Assembly (NCBI GenBank): GCA_948567375.1
Contig: OX419760.1
Coordinates: 4,216,001-4,280,000, forward strand
Source of the DNA: Lunularia cruciata
Lineage: Eukaryota; Streptophyta; Marchantiopsida; Lunulariales; Lunulariaceae
Length of the DNA stretch: 64,000 nt
Direction: 5' to 3'
Below the pieces are notes generated by a model that saw only the letters and a program-made list of their open reading frames with translations, made no database searches and had not been told where the DNA came from. Shown here one piece after another: positions 9,701-20,989 of this stretch (positions are counted from its first letter, which is position 1; every line of letters starts with the position of its first letter). A program made the translations under genes and the position numbers.

Positions 9701-10478
9701 GGGGCAGATATGAAGAGATGGATTATTGATTAGGATCTATTGGTAGGAAGAGATGTTAGGAAATGGTGCCTAGGTAAGCAAGTCTACCATTTGCTTCAGT
9801 ATTTAAGTGGAGCATTCGCAGTACGATGTTATTCAGTATTCAACTTTTTGAAGATAGATAAAGCAAAGTGTTGTTGTGAGTACTCGTCGCTTAAGCTTAA
9901 TTCGGATTGTCAATTTCTTGTTTGTGTTTGTGACTGTGTGGAGAATTCCAAAGAGCAAGTTAGTGTGTCTGTGGATGTTGGAATCTACAGCCTTGATCTT
10001 CATTCTGTGTGTTTGATCCTAAGTGAAGTGCATCGGAGCAATGCCTTGACAAATCTGAGAGGAATTGTAGTGTTGTTAGTATTCTGCATTGGTGAGTGCA
10101 GTACGAAGTTGATGTGAAGCAATTTTGATCGAGGAAGTTGTGCCTTCAGTGGAGGGGTGGAACACAATTCTGAGGCAAAATTGATCTTCACAGTGAAGTG
10201 CCGTCTTTAGGAGAATCTGAATCATCACAATCAAGAGTTGTTTGGACAGAATTTACTATGATGTGATTATATGTGTGTATTTGTGATGAGTTGTCAATAT
10301 TGTGAGCTTGTTACTCTCTTCTGGGTGTAGTTTCTACCTGAGAGATTAAAGAAGCAATCAAGAAGAACTGCAATCATGACTTTTGACTTCGTATTTGACC
10401 AATTCTGGATAGTATCTCTGCGGGAATGAACTTTACTGACCCGATTACCGCAAAAGTGATATATGCCGGGTTGTCACA
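6777..10478 (+). repeat. B-I 5' LTR (3702 bp)
   Basis: Starts TGTGGTACCCACA and ends GCCGGGTTGTCACA, immediately followed by the primer-binding site. The matching 3' copy is 16630-20333. TATA-like boxes occur near 7149 (TATAAAA) and 9800 (TATTTAA). A coding-like region of about 2.5 kb lies between them. Noncoding stretches are the first ~400 bases and the last ~800 bases. Confidence 0.93.
7190..9679 (+). pseudogene. LTR-borne ORF region, B-I 5' LTR
   Basis: A coding-like region lies wholly inside the LTR. The N-terminal part (about 7480-8060) encodes a globular-looking segment with TTYVTMQQVVFF, NWARCFHHRTRQM and APF.AHFYFGLNLL. The middle (about 8100-8480) is rich in Lys, Glu and Ser with short basic runs (KKRSKPKEAK). 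The C-terminal half (about 8560-9500) is charged and heptad-like, predicted here to be coiled coil. The end is an EVDI-type tail. The same order recurs in every B LTR of the window. I do not recognise the protein, and it is not gag, pol or a known envelope. Treated as part of a fossil; a few interruptions. Confidence 0.75.
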
Positions 10479-10485
10479 TGATTTT

Positions 10486-10503
10486 TGGCGCCGCTGCCGT
10501 GGA
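10486..10503 (+). promoter_or_regulatory. B-I primer-binding site
   Basis: TGGCGCCGCTGCCGTGGA lies eight bases after the LTR end. It is close to the complement of the 3' end of plant tRNA-Asp (TGGCGCCGTTGCCGGGG), the primer known for Athila/Tat elements. Confidence 0.85.
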
Positions 10504-10599
10504 TAAAAATCTTGGAAGTGGAAGAATACAAAGCCAAATTTGAAACTGGGTGTCCACACAAATGAATGTTTGCATCGAGAGAACAACGGAGAGAGAGAG

Positions 10600-12441
10600 A
10601 GCTCAAAGACAAACATTGTAGCGTGAAGAAGATGAACATTTGAAAGCCCATACACTTCAGACAAAATCAAATGAGAAGAGTTGGACTTTCAACATCTCCA
10701 CAAAGTGCAAGCAGCCTTGTGCGAACTTGACCAAAAGAGACGCAAAGGAGGTTGGCAAGGCTACTTTTCATCCCCGTCTTCCAAGAACAAGAAAGACTCG
10801 AGTAGGTAGACATACGCACTACGACTCAGTACACCGACTTCTCCTAAAGCTGTAAAGGAAGTTAATTTCATTAAGAAGTTCATTCGAGAAAAGACAGCAC
10901 AAACACTTACGGAACAGGAGTGTCAGCATCTGGTACAAAAAATTCCTCGGTTATCCCAAGGAAGATTTGAAGATCAGACTGAAGTTGTGGACCCTCTTAC
11001 TTCTGATCGGGTTGAAGTCGACACCACCAAAGAAGAAGAAATTGTTGAAGAAGACCCCAATTTGAACTTGACAAACTGGAACCCGTGGGCAGACAACACG
11101 GCGTCCATAACAAGTAGCTCTGCAGTTCCCGTAAGTTCAAACTTACCACACCCAAATCTGCCGCACCAAATGATGTCTTTGGTACCCGTGATCCAACATG
11201 CTTATCAAAAGCATAAAGGTACAGAGCAAGACAAAGATCCTGAAAAATTCATTGAGGAATTCAAAGTCATTTCCTTTGCCAACAAGGAACATGACTCTGC
11301 GGATTGACTGCGGATTTTTCCAAGTCTGCTCCAAAAGAAGGCTCGGAGCTGGTATACACATGTAACGCAGAAGGGATTTACACCAGCAGACTGGGCAGAC
11401 TTACGAAATGGCTTCCTGGAATGATTTTGAGAAGTGGATTATGATACGAGTGTCTTTGCGGCACTTAATGATTTGGACCGAGGAAAGAAGGAAAAATTGA
11501 GAGATTACTCTGAGCGGTTTATGGCCTTATTGAACCGAGTCCCAAAGCAATCCGGGGTGGTGGGTTATTCTGATGCCCAAGCCATTACCTAGTTTCTTGG
11601 CGGGCTTTCACCGGAGATTCAAATCTTTGCCAAGGAGAGAAATGTAACCTCTCTGGACAAAGTCCTCAAACATGTTGCCCAATATGAGGCGGCTCATTCT
11701 AACTCATCTAGTAATCAAAGAAATCATGAGAAGAAAGGCAAAAAGCCAAGACGAAGAGCATCACAAAGTACTTCTCCTTCTTCGAAAGAATCCTCCACTT
11801 CTTCTAGTCCTTCTTCGGAATCCGACGAAGAACCCAAGCCGAGAAAAATACAAAGATGCAAAGGAAAGAAGCCCGTAACACCGCCAGTAAAGAATATATC
11901 CAAGGCGGATCAAAAGTTGGAAACTCTGATTAAAGAGTTTGTGGATTTTAAAATCCAGATGATTGGGGCAAAGGACCGAAGAAAACCCCCGTCATTTGGA
12001 CAACCAAATGTATGGTGCACTGCGTGTGGTAAATCCGGCCACGCTAATACGGAGTGTTTAACTCGCATGGCATTTCTAGTGCAACAAATAGATTGGGTAC
12101 CTGGGTGGGATCAAGGCAAAGAAGAAGATATAGTATACCAAACCCAAGACACACAGGCTTCATCAAGCCCATTGTATCAAGGTCCCCGGTTTGGACCAAG
12201 GGAGTATAATCCTATGGTTCTTCCACGAAGACCCCCGATGGGTGGTCAAAATAGACCTCAAAATGTTGCATCGGGTGCTTGTTACAATTGTGGCTCAATG
12301 GGACATTGGTCTCCAAATTGTCCGGAGCCAAGACGACAAATTAGGTATGTACCTCTTTGTGGGAATTGTAAAGGATCGGGGCACACTGGAAACCAATGCC
12401 CGCAACCACCCAATCCGAAGCCCCCTGTCAAGTATGTTTAG
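10600..12441 (+). pseudogene. B-I gag region with three CCHC zinc knuckles
   Basis: The leader and N-terminal gag cover about 10600-11200; the capsid-like part is about 11200-11700 (KFIEEFKVISFANKEHD and following). Three C-x2-C-x4-H-x4-C knuckles follow at 12017-12058 (CTACGKSGHANTEC), 12280-12321 (CYNCGSMGHWSPNC) and 12358-12399 (CGNCKGSGHTGNQC). In the family gag packages the RNA genome. Between capsid and knuckles lies a Ser/Lys-rich stretch. Fossil, broken. B-II carries a matching gag at 56520-58949. Confidence 0.85.
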
Positions 12442-13500
12442 ACTTCTGCTGAGCGTGCTGCGCTCCAGGCAAAGGAGGACACTAACATCAATTGTATTAC
12501 ACTTGAGGAAGAGAGGCCTCAAGAAGGAAGTCTGACTTTAGAAGGAGATTGGCCAGACCTCAAAATTTTAAAGGTAGAAACTCGCACAGAGAGAAAGAAT
12601 CAAGTTTTTGAAGAAACAAGTATGGCGGCGTCTTCCTCCTGGAAAATAAAGAGATTGTGACCAAAAGCTATTCTTTCTGCAAAGGAGGAAAAGGCCCTAG
12701 CAAAAGCCCTGCAAAAAGAAATTAAGGAAGCAGTACTATGCACATGGGAAATGTGTGTGGAGGCAAATGCAAAGACGCAAACCCCCGTATTTTCGGCAAA
12801 TATCAGGTCTAAAGTAAAAGACCTGATCCAAGCCGAAGTTGGTCAACCCAATGATCATCAGGTCAACCACCTACGCACTCCGGTAACCATCCTCAAACAT
12901 CCCAAAGTTTGCTTTAAATAGTCAAACAATTCAGAACCAAAGTCAAAGACGAAGTAGGTGAAATTGGGAGGAGTTCCACAATACAATATTGTGGCAGATA
13001 TGGCGTCTGCAAGCGCGAATGTCATGTTTAAACAATTATGGGAGGACAATAAGCTATATAAAAAGCAGCTAAGTTCAGCCCTCAAGAAAGTAAGGGCGAT
13101 GATAAAGAAGGACTTGCTCGCAATTTATCGTATTGAACAGGAAGATTTGGGATCTCCCGAGGTGGATGCAGAGATAGCAGGCTGTATGATTACATCCATA
13201 CCCATTGATTCGGGGTCGGGTGTAAATGTCATGATAGAAGACACTGCACATCGACTGGGGTACACAACCTTTGAACCAACACCCCGGATACTTAAGTTTG
13301 TGGATCAAACCAGGCGACGGCCCTTGGGCATGTTGTCAAATATTACCACAATTATCGGAGGAGTGCCTTTCAAATTAAACTACATTGTGTTACAACCTGT
13401 AACCAAAACTGGCTACCCTCTCTTGATTGGGAGACCCTAGTTGTATAGTGCCCAGGTTATGGTGGATTGGCACCAGCAAAAATTATGATTTAAAGACATT
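12440..13500 (+). pseudogene. B-I gag-protease linker and protease
   Basis: A lysine-rich linker (about 12540-13100) precedes a retropepsin-like domain (about 13140-13440). The active-site triad is visible as PIDSGSGVNVM near 13200-13235, and the domain ends in YPLLIGRP near 13415-13440, equivalent to the LLGRPWL block of other gypsy proteases. Fossil, broken. Confidence 0.82.
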
Positions 13501-13559
13501 TCATCTAAAGAACAAAAGCTGGTTACCGTAAGTTGGACAAAGGTTCCTCATCTTGGGGA

Positions 13560-15400
13560 AACTACTTTGTCAGAAGATGAGGATGAATCCAAAGATTCAT
13601 CATCTTTGTCTTATGAGGACTCCGAAGTTGACGTCCAAGTAAATTATTTGGAATGCTACGAGGTAGAAGTCGACGATGAAGACCCATACAACATCGCCTT
13701 GGGTGAACAAGACTTGGAGGAAGGGGGTTTGACGGCAGTACGACTCGGGTTGAGCCGAGTAAGTCACGTAGAAGGTGTCATCAACCCCAATGACTGTCAA
13801 GATGTGGTCTTGACTGAAGAGAAGATTTTAAAAATTTCAAAGACAGTCACCACCAAGGAGTTGGCAGGATACACTGCCCTGTTTATAGAGTTCCAGGATG
13901 TATTTGCCTGGTCTATTAACCAAATGCCGGGAATTCCACGAGAATTTGGAGAGCACCGGATTGATCTGATCGAAGGTGCAGTTCCGGTTTGCCAAAGACA
14001 ATACCGCCTGAACCCAAAGTACTCCCTCCTGGTAAAAGACAAAATTGATAAGTACTTAGGGGCCGGAATATTTTTCCCTGTTCTAAGCAGTGAGTGGGTT
14101 TCACCCATTGTCATCGTTCCAAAGAAGAAGACAGGGAAAATTCGAGTATGCCAAGATTTTCACAAATTGAATGCAGTCACTAGAAAGGACCATCATCCTT
14201 TACCATTTACAAACACAATTCTGGTCCAAGTATCCATGCTATAGTTTTCTCGACGGATTTTCAGGGTACAATCAAGTATCCATTCAAGAAGAAGACAAGG
14301 ACAAAACCCCATTTACCACTGATTAGGGCACTTTTGCTTACAATCAAATGCCCTTTGGGTTGTGTAATGCTCCTGCTACTTTCCAACGGATGATGAACTC
14401 AATATTCAAAGATTTTTTGCGTAAATTTGTGGAAGTCTTCATCGATGATTTTTGTGTGTTTGGGCGAAGAGATATACATATAGATTATCTTTGCCAAACT
14501 TTTGAAAGGTGTCATTTTGCCAGTTTGTCATTACACCCGGAGAAATGCTTCTTTGCAATGAAGGAGGGAATTCTTCTGGGGCATCAGGTGTCAAGCCGAG
14601 GAATTGAAGTGGATGTCAAGAAGGTTAAAGTAATTGCAGCTTTGGAATCCCTGAAGAACCTCCGGGAGCTGAGAGCCTTCTTAGGACATGTTGGATATTA
14701 CAGACACTTCGTGTCAAACTATGCAGTGCTTGCTGCACCACTTACAAAGCTTTTGAAGAAATCCAAAGATTATTTGTGGGAAGCAACTCAGGAAGAAGCT
14801 TTCCAGGTATTGAAGAAGAAACTGGTTGAAGCACCAATCATGAGGGCACCAAATTGGGACGTCCCTTTTCATGTGTATGTGGACACTTCGTCCATGGCCA
14901 TTGGAGTTGTCTTAAGTCAGAAGGACGAGAAGAAAAAGGACTACCCGATGTATTATGCCAGCCGACAACTTTCAGTTTCTGAAAAGAACTATTTGACAAC
15001 TGAAAGAGAAGCCCTCGGGATGGTGTATGCCTGCAAGAAATTTTGTCACTACCTGTTAGGATACGAATTCGTCTTCTATGTGGACCATTATGCACTACAA
15101 CACTTGGTCAAGAAGGCGGATTTGTCCGGGCAAATTGCACGATGGATCTTGTTGTTACAAGAATTCACATACACTGTACAAGTAAGGAAGGGAGCTTCAT
15201 ATTCAAATGCGGACTTCTTATCCAGGTTAGAAACTCAAGACCAAGATTTGGAAATCGATGATCGGTTTCCTGATGAAGAGCTATATCATTTAATGGCGGT
15301 GCAAAGTACGCAGTATGTGGCAGAATATCATTATTTGCATACGTGCCATTGTCCTGAGGGGCTGGATCCAGAACAAAGGGCAGTCTTCCTTTGAAGAATG
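13560..15400 (+). pseudogene. B-I reverse transcriptase and RNase H region
   Basis: An acidic linker (about 13567-13760) leads into RT (about 13950-14740). Landmarks are QRQYRLNPKY, VSPIVIVPKKK, VCQDFHKLN, the PFGLCNAPATFQRMM block and FIDD at 14438-14449. RNase H (about 14790-15230) shows HVYVDTSSMAIGVVLSQ, TEREALGMVYA and DHYALQHL. The thumb ends in RELRAFLGHVGYYR. The motifs follow the Tat/Athila pattern. Fossil, broken. Confidence 0.9.
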
Positions 15401-16617
15401 GGACCGTACCAATTGAAACACAACATTTTGTTTAAAATGGGCAAAGATGAAGTACTTTGGAGATGCCTGGAAGCATACAAAGTAGGAAAAGTCATATAAT
15501 CCTTGCACTCGAAAGCATCGAGGGGACACTATGCCCTGAAAAATATGGTGAATAAAATTCTTTCGGCAAGGTATTGGTGGCCTACGATGTATAAAGATAC
15601 GCATGCCCATATTCGGAGTTGTGATGCCTGTCAAAGAATAGGGAAACCGACGGCAACTTCCTTGTGGCCTTTGAAACCAATTTTGCCTCTGGCCCTATTT
15701 GAGAAATGGGGTATTGATTTTGTGGGACCTATTCAACCAGTAACCCATGTCACAAGGAAGAGGTACATCTTAGTATGTACCGATTATGCCACCAAGATGG
15801 TGGAAGCAGAGGCAACACGAAGAGATGATGCAGAGTTAGTAGCAGAATTTTTCTTTTGAAACATCATTTCCCGTTATGGGTGTCCTCTGGAATTGGTCAG
15901 TGATCGGGGAACTCATTTTTTGAACTCAATGGTGGAAGCATTAACCAAATACTTCCAAATTAAGCATCGGAAGACCACGCCTTACAACCCAAAAGTGAAT
16001 GGACTCACGGAGAAAGCCAATGGATTGTTGTGTAAAATTTTGAATAAGGTGATAGTCAATTATGCCTATGACTGGGATACAAAGTTACCTGCAGCATTGT
16101 GGGCATATCAAACAACAAAAAAAATTATTACCAAGCAAACTCCTTATTTCTTGACATACGGATTGCATCCCATATTACCAGTTGAGTTTGAAGTACCGAC
16201 ATATAGAATACTTTGTGAAGAACGTTTGTCGGAGGAAGAAAGTCAAGATCTTTGGATCCATCAATTGATGTGGTTGGAAGAGAAAAGGGACGATGCAATG
16301 CAAACTACAAAGGAAATTCAAGAACAACGGAAAGTTTGGCTCAATAAAAGAATCAAACTTGTGACTGTTCAAGAAAGAGATCTGGTATTATTATATGATA
16401 ATTGCCGCCTATTTTTTCCAGGAAAATTACATCTGAGGTGGATGGGACCGTATCGTGTGATGCACATTTATGATAATGGTTCTATTCAACTTGCAGAACA
16501 GGATGGCAATCCTTTTGCAACTCGCATCAATGGTTGGAGGGTTAGAAAATATTGGACCCCAAACCCAACTTTGTATAAAAACCCGGTTGTTGGTGTTTGC
16601 GGGGACGCTCACATTTG
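15400..16617 (+). pseudogene. B-I integrase region
   Basis: The zinc-binding N-terminus (about 15510-15640) has SRGHYALKN and CDACQRIGK. The catalytic core (about 15690-16130) has WGIDFVGPI, LVSDRGTHF and NGLTEKANG, carrying the D-D-E set. The C-terminus (about 16400-16600) has LRWMGPYRVM and INGWRVRKYW. It ends next to the polypurine tract, with no chromodomain and no third ORF. Fossil, broken. Confidence 0.9.
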
Positions 16618-16629
16618 AGGGAGGGGGTA
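16617..16629 (+). promoter_or_regulatory. B-I polypurine tract
   Basis: GAGGGAGGGGGTA directly precedes the TGTGGTACCC start of the 3' LTR. The same tract occurs in B-II (42290-42300, minus) and B-III (48758-48770, minus). Confidence 0.85.
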
Positions 16630-19600
16630 TGTGGTACCCACATTTTTTGTTTTTCTATGGTTAGTAGTGTTTAAGAGATGAAGTAAGCACGGAAAAGTCG
16701 AATTGCGGACAAAGAATGGACGGAAGTAACTTTGGAGGAAAGCCGAAGAAGTTGACATCGGATCCGATGATGGAGGTACTCGGAAGAGGAGTACGCCGGG
16801 AACAGTTCCGAAGATCACCGTCTTCGGGTTGGAAAATGCAGGAAAGATGAAGACCATTTAACAACCTCTGTACGTGGCAAGAAAGTACATTTCAAGAAAC
16901 GGCGGGGGCAGAAAAATCATGACTTGACAGTGACCGGGAGTGCACACAGAAGAGAGAAAATCACCGACAAAATCGACTGAAGAATGACTGCGATTTGGGG
17001 CAATATAAAATTGTGACTGCATAGGGGGAATTCAAACACTCTGAGTTAATTTCCAATTCCTTTGAGTAGTCGTCCTGCAGTAATGCGTGTCTGAAAGCCC
17101 ATTGAGAGTGAGATTATCCGAAACCTTGAGGGAGTTAGAGTGTCTCGTCCAGGAGAGGGTCTTGTTTTCCAACAGCGTAGAACAAGAGATAAAATCATGG
17201 CAAAGAAGGTGGCTAACGCGCTGGTAGTGAGAGGTTTTGCAATCTGAAGAGTAGATGTAGTAGCTAGGATTGAAGTCTTGGTTAGACTTCGTATTACATT
17301 TTTAGCATGGAACTGGAATTTCAGTTTCCCGGGAGTAATGGCAGAAATCACTACCAGTAATTGTGAGGAGGGTCCCGAGGTGGAGGGGAAGAGAGGCAAT
17401 CCGGCTTGATGGACTGAGTTGGCTTTGGAAGTTAGTATTGGGGAGCGAAGCAGGAGAGCCGACAAGGATCGCCTTCTATCAAAAGTGTGATGCTACAGAG
17501 GAGACGGCGGAGATCCGTAACTCATTTTTTGCTCTAAGAACTACGAATGGTTACAAGGTGGAGTCCTATCGGGACCCGATCCGAAGAAGTATCGTGGGGG
17601 CAATGATGGCCATGTTCAAGCCAGAACAAACGACTTACGTGACCATACAGCAGGTAGTCTTTTTCCATCAGATGTTTGCAGGAATTCCAGTGAATTGGGC
17701 AAGGTGCTTTCATCACTGAATGAGGCAGATGGTGGTGAATTGGAGAATGGGCTCGCCATTGCATTATTTTGCACCGTTTGCAGCTCATTTCTACTTTGGG
17801 CTGAACTTGCTGTCCGAAGACGAGCGTCATTGTATGGTGTCGCACATGCACCCCGATTTGAGACGGGAAGCAGACGATGAGGAGCGCCAATATATGCTTC
17901 ATCTGCAAGCGAATGACCAGTACTTTGCAAGGACAGGACAGTGGAAAATCAAAGATGTTACCAGTCCAAGACAAAGAAGCAAAGCAAACCCAAAGAAGCC
18001 AAGACGTCTCCCATGCAAAGAAAGACTCGGTGGTTGATGTTGAAGACCGCCAAAGTCATAAGAGGGGCATCATCGAGATCGGAGTCTGAAGAGGAAACTG
18101 AGTCGCAAGAAGAGGATTCGGAAGAAGAAGAGCTCACCTTGAAAAGTGAGGACTCTGGGAGCGAAAGTGAGGGAGAGCCAGAAGTCCAGCAATCGATGGT
18201 AGTAAGTGAGGCTGGTGAGGCGATGGTGGAGAACAAGCCAAGACCCGAAGAGAAGGAGGAGTATCCCGTAGGGCCAAGTTCAAGAGGCCAAGACAAAGAC
18301 AGTGACGACACGATGAAGATACGAAGATCACGACTTCAGATGAAGGAGCCGATGACGCAAGAGAAGACTCCAGACAAAGGTGGCAATGAAGAGGAAGAAA
18401 ACTTCGGTAGGATAACATATTTGACAAAGGTGGTCACACCATTGCTCGAGCTGTTGAAAGAACATCGGAGAGGAATTGCCCAAGATCAAAGGAAAGGGAT
18501 GAATGAGCTGCAGGTGGTGAAGCATCTGTTGAGTGAAGTGAAGGGGTTGTAGGAGCAACAAGTCCGAAGACATGAAGAAATTGAAGAACTTTGGAGGGAG
18601 GAAGACTCAAGGAAGAAAACGCTGGCCCTGTTACAAGAAAACTGCGAGGTTAGAGAAAAAGAACTGCAGAGGCAAGCCGGAGAATTGAAGGAGCAAGCAA
18701 TGTGGCTGAGCAAGATGAAGGAAGAAGTGAGTACAGTGCGCATCGAGAATGTCCATTTGAAGGCGATGAACATCGTGATGGAGCAGGAGTTGGACAGCTT
18801 GAAGAAAAGTGCCGCAGCAAAAGATCAAGCATGGCAGAGAGAGTTGACGTCTAGGCAAGAAGAAGAAGAGCGATTGCGAGAACTTGTCAAGAGCGCGGAA
18901 CAACAGGATATGCAATATGCAGAGGAGAAGTAGATGCTCGCTGTAGAATACGAAGACGAGTTGAAGATGTATTGGGAGGAGTTGAAGGTAGAACGCTCTC
19001 AAGGATATGAGTCAGAATCAGTAGGAGAAGTGGCAGGGAAATAAAGAGCAATCTTAAGCACGGAGGCTGAAGGGAGATTGGAAGAAGCTCGCCTACATGA
19101 GTTGATATTACTTGTGCAGGAAACTCAGAAGCAAAAAGCCAAGGACGTGGACATGAACACATTGTTGATTCGGTTGAGAGAGCATGTAGATAGGAAATTG
19201 TTAGAGGTAGAGAATAATGTTAGTCTTAGGTTGGCTTTAGTCAATTTGGAGCTAGAGAAAATTTGGACTAGTGTGATAGTGGAGAAGAAATCCGATGTCG
19301 TAGAAGTAGGAGTTCAAGTGTCATCGGACTTGAGGATTGATACATTAGAGAAGAGTGGGTCGGGAAATAAGAGTGTAGATAGACTACCCGTGAGCTCAAT
19401 TGTAGATTGTAGTGAAGAAGTCGTAGAATTAGTGAAGAAATAAGTAGAATCACTCATACCCAAAGAAGGAGAAATAGTAGGAAGATCATCGGGTTTGGAA
19501 GCCGATGATGAGGTAGACATCGGATTGGGATAAAAGTTGATTTTGAGATAGGAAGGGGCAGATATGAAGAGATGGATTATCGATTAGGATCTGTAGGTAG

Positions 19601-20333
19601 GAAGAGATGTTAGGAAGCGGTGCCTAGGTAGGCAAGTCTGCCATTTGCTTCAGTATTTTTAGTGGAGCATTCGTAGTATGATGTTATTCAGTATTCAACT
19701 TTTTGAAGATAGATAAAGCAAATTGATGTTCTCAGTACTCGTTGCTTAAGCTTAATTCCGATTGTCAATTTTGTGTTTGTGTTTGTGAGTGTGGGGAGAA
19801 TTCTGAAGAGCAAGTCAGTGTGTCTGTGGATGTTGGAATCTACAGCCTTGATCTTCATTTTGTGTGTTTGATCCTGAGTGAAGTGCATCGGAGCAATGCC
19901 TCGACAGATCTGAGAGGAATTGTAGTGTTGTTAGTATTCTGCATTGGTGAGTGCAGTACAAAGTTGATGTGAAGCAATTTCAATCGAGGAAGTTGTGCCT
20001 TCAGTGGAGGGGTGGAACACAATTTTGAGGCAAAATCGGTCTTTGCAGTGAAGTGCCGTCTTTAGGAGAATCTGATACATTATAATCAAGAGTTGTTTGG
20101 ATAGAATTTACTATGATGTGATTATATGTGTGTATTTGTGACAAGTTGTCAAGATTGTGAGCTTGTTACTCTCTTCTGGGTGTAGTTTCTACTTGAGAGA
20201 TTAAAGAAGCAATCAAGAAGAACTGTAATCGTGATTTTTGACTTTGTATTTGACCAATTCTGGATAGTATCTCTACGGGAACAAACTTTACTGACCCGAT
20301 TACCACAAAAGTGATATATGCCGGGTTGTCACA
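16630..20333 (+). repeat. B-I 3' LTR (3704 bp)
   Basis: Same termini as the 5' LTR (TGTGGTACCC ... GGTTGTCACA) and almost the same length. The following five bases are CACTT (20334-20338). TATA-like boxes lie near 17003 and just before the TGGAGCATTCG block near 19655. Confidence 0.93.
17040..19533 (+). pseudogene. LTR-borne ORF region, B-I 3' LTR
   Basis: The second B-I copy of the LTR-borne coding-like region. It shows TTYVT.QQVVFFHQMFAG near 17630-17690, APFAAHFYFGLNLLSEDE near 17770-17825, acidic runs near 18080-18180, heptad-like charged sequence near 18440-19000, and the EVDIGLG tail at 19512-19530. Differences from the 5' copy are mostly transitions. Fossil, several interruptions. Confidence 0.75.
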
Positions 20334-20975
20334 CACTTTATTGCAATAAGGTTAGGCATGGATCTAGAGAAGAATGAGAATGAAGAAGTAGAGTTACCTA
20401 ATGGGCAGAGGATTGAATTGCTACCTAGAAATGTAGCACTCTTTGTAGGAGAAGCATGTTTGACTGTTCAAACTCATCTTGGGAACATGGAGGGTCATCA
20501 AGAGTGGAAATTGAGGCTATGCAAGGTTCACCAAGGATTTGAGGTGATTGTAGGGGTGGATTTGAGGAAAAGAGAGTTTAAAATAAAATTTGAATAGAGT
20601 GTTGAGAGGATCCAAAAACCTACACCTCTTGGAGGAAAGAGTGAGTCTAAGTGCTTTTTATGTGGAGAGAAGGGACGTAAGACAAGTTCATATCCATTGA
20701 CCTTTGAGAGAAAAAGATTAAGGGAAAGGAGAGGCTTACTTGACTTGGGCTTACTTGAATGTTGGACCTTCTTCACCAAGATTGAGAGGGAGAAGATCTA
20801 AGACCAAGGAGTTATGTGAGGTTTGTGGAGTGGAAGGACTTCCAAAAAGACATGAGTGTAGTGGAGTAAAACCACTTTTGGAAACTTTGGTGAAGGATCT
20901 TGGAGAGAGTCTTAATATAGCTATAGAAATATAACCACCTTCATCAGCTAATTCTCATGACTAACGATGGAGGTA
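20334..20975 (+). pseudogene. Zinc-knuckle ORF fragment shared with the C-I leader
   Basis: A coding-like stretch begins with MDLEKNENEEVELPNG and continues with EWKLRLCKVHQGFEVIVGVD. A CCHC-like knuckle (CFLCGEKG...) follows, and then a Cys/His pair (CEVCGVEGLPKRHEC). From about 20455 on it matches 32716-33260 in the leader of C-I. The N-terminal ~120 bases are found only here. I do not recognise the family. It could be an accessory ORF of family C or an older element that C captured. It lies directly after the B-I LTR, so it may be the target B-I entered. Broken. Confidence 0.6.
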
Positions 20976-20989
20976 ATTTGTCATAATTT

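Larger units (their letters stand above)
6777..20333 (+). mobile_element. B-I: long-LTR Ty3/gypsy element (Tat/Athila-like), both LTRs present
   Basis: LTR (6777-10478), tRNA-Asp-type primer site, gag with three zinc knuckles, protease, RT, RNase H, integrase, polypurine tract, LTR (16630-20333). No chromodomain follows integrase. RT and integrase blocks (GYNQV, FIDDFCVFG, LRWMGPYRV) resemble the plant Tat/Athila group rather than chromoviruses. The two LTRs are nearly equal in length (3702 and 3704 bp). By eye, the first ~130 bases differ at eight sites, all transitions, so the copy is not recent. All pieces are in order but broken, with about ten interruptions in the internal region and several in each LTR ORF. 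No matching target duplication was found because the left flank is itself B sequence. Confidence 0.93.

Noticed and set aside
10486-10503. tRNA gene at the primer-binding site
   Set aside because: Only the 18-base complement of a tRNA 3' end is present, with no cloverleaf around it.
10588-10602. GAGA microsatellite in the B-I leader
   Set aside because: Too short and interrupted to list as a repeat.
15400-16629. Chromodomain or envelope-like gene after family B integrase
   Set aside because: The integrase C-terminus ends beside the polypurine tract and nothing of either kind was seen. The same holds for C-I.
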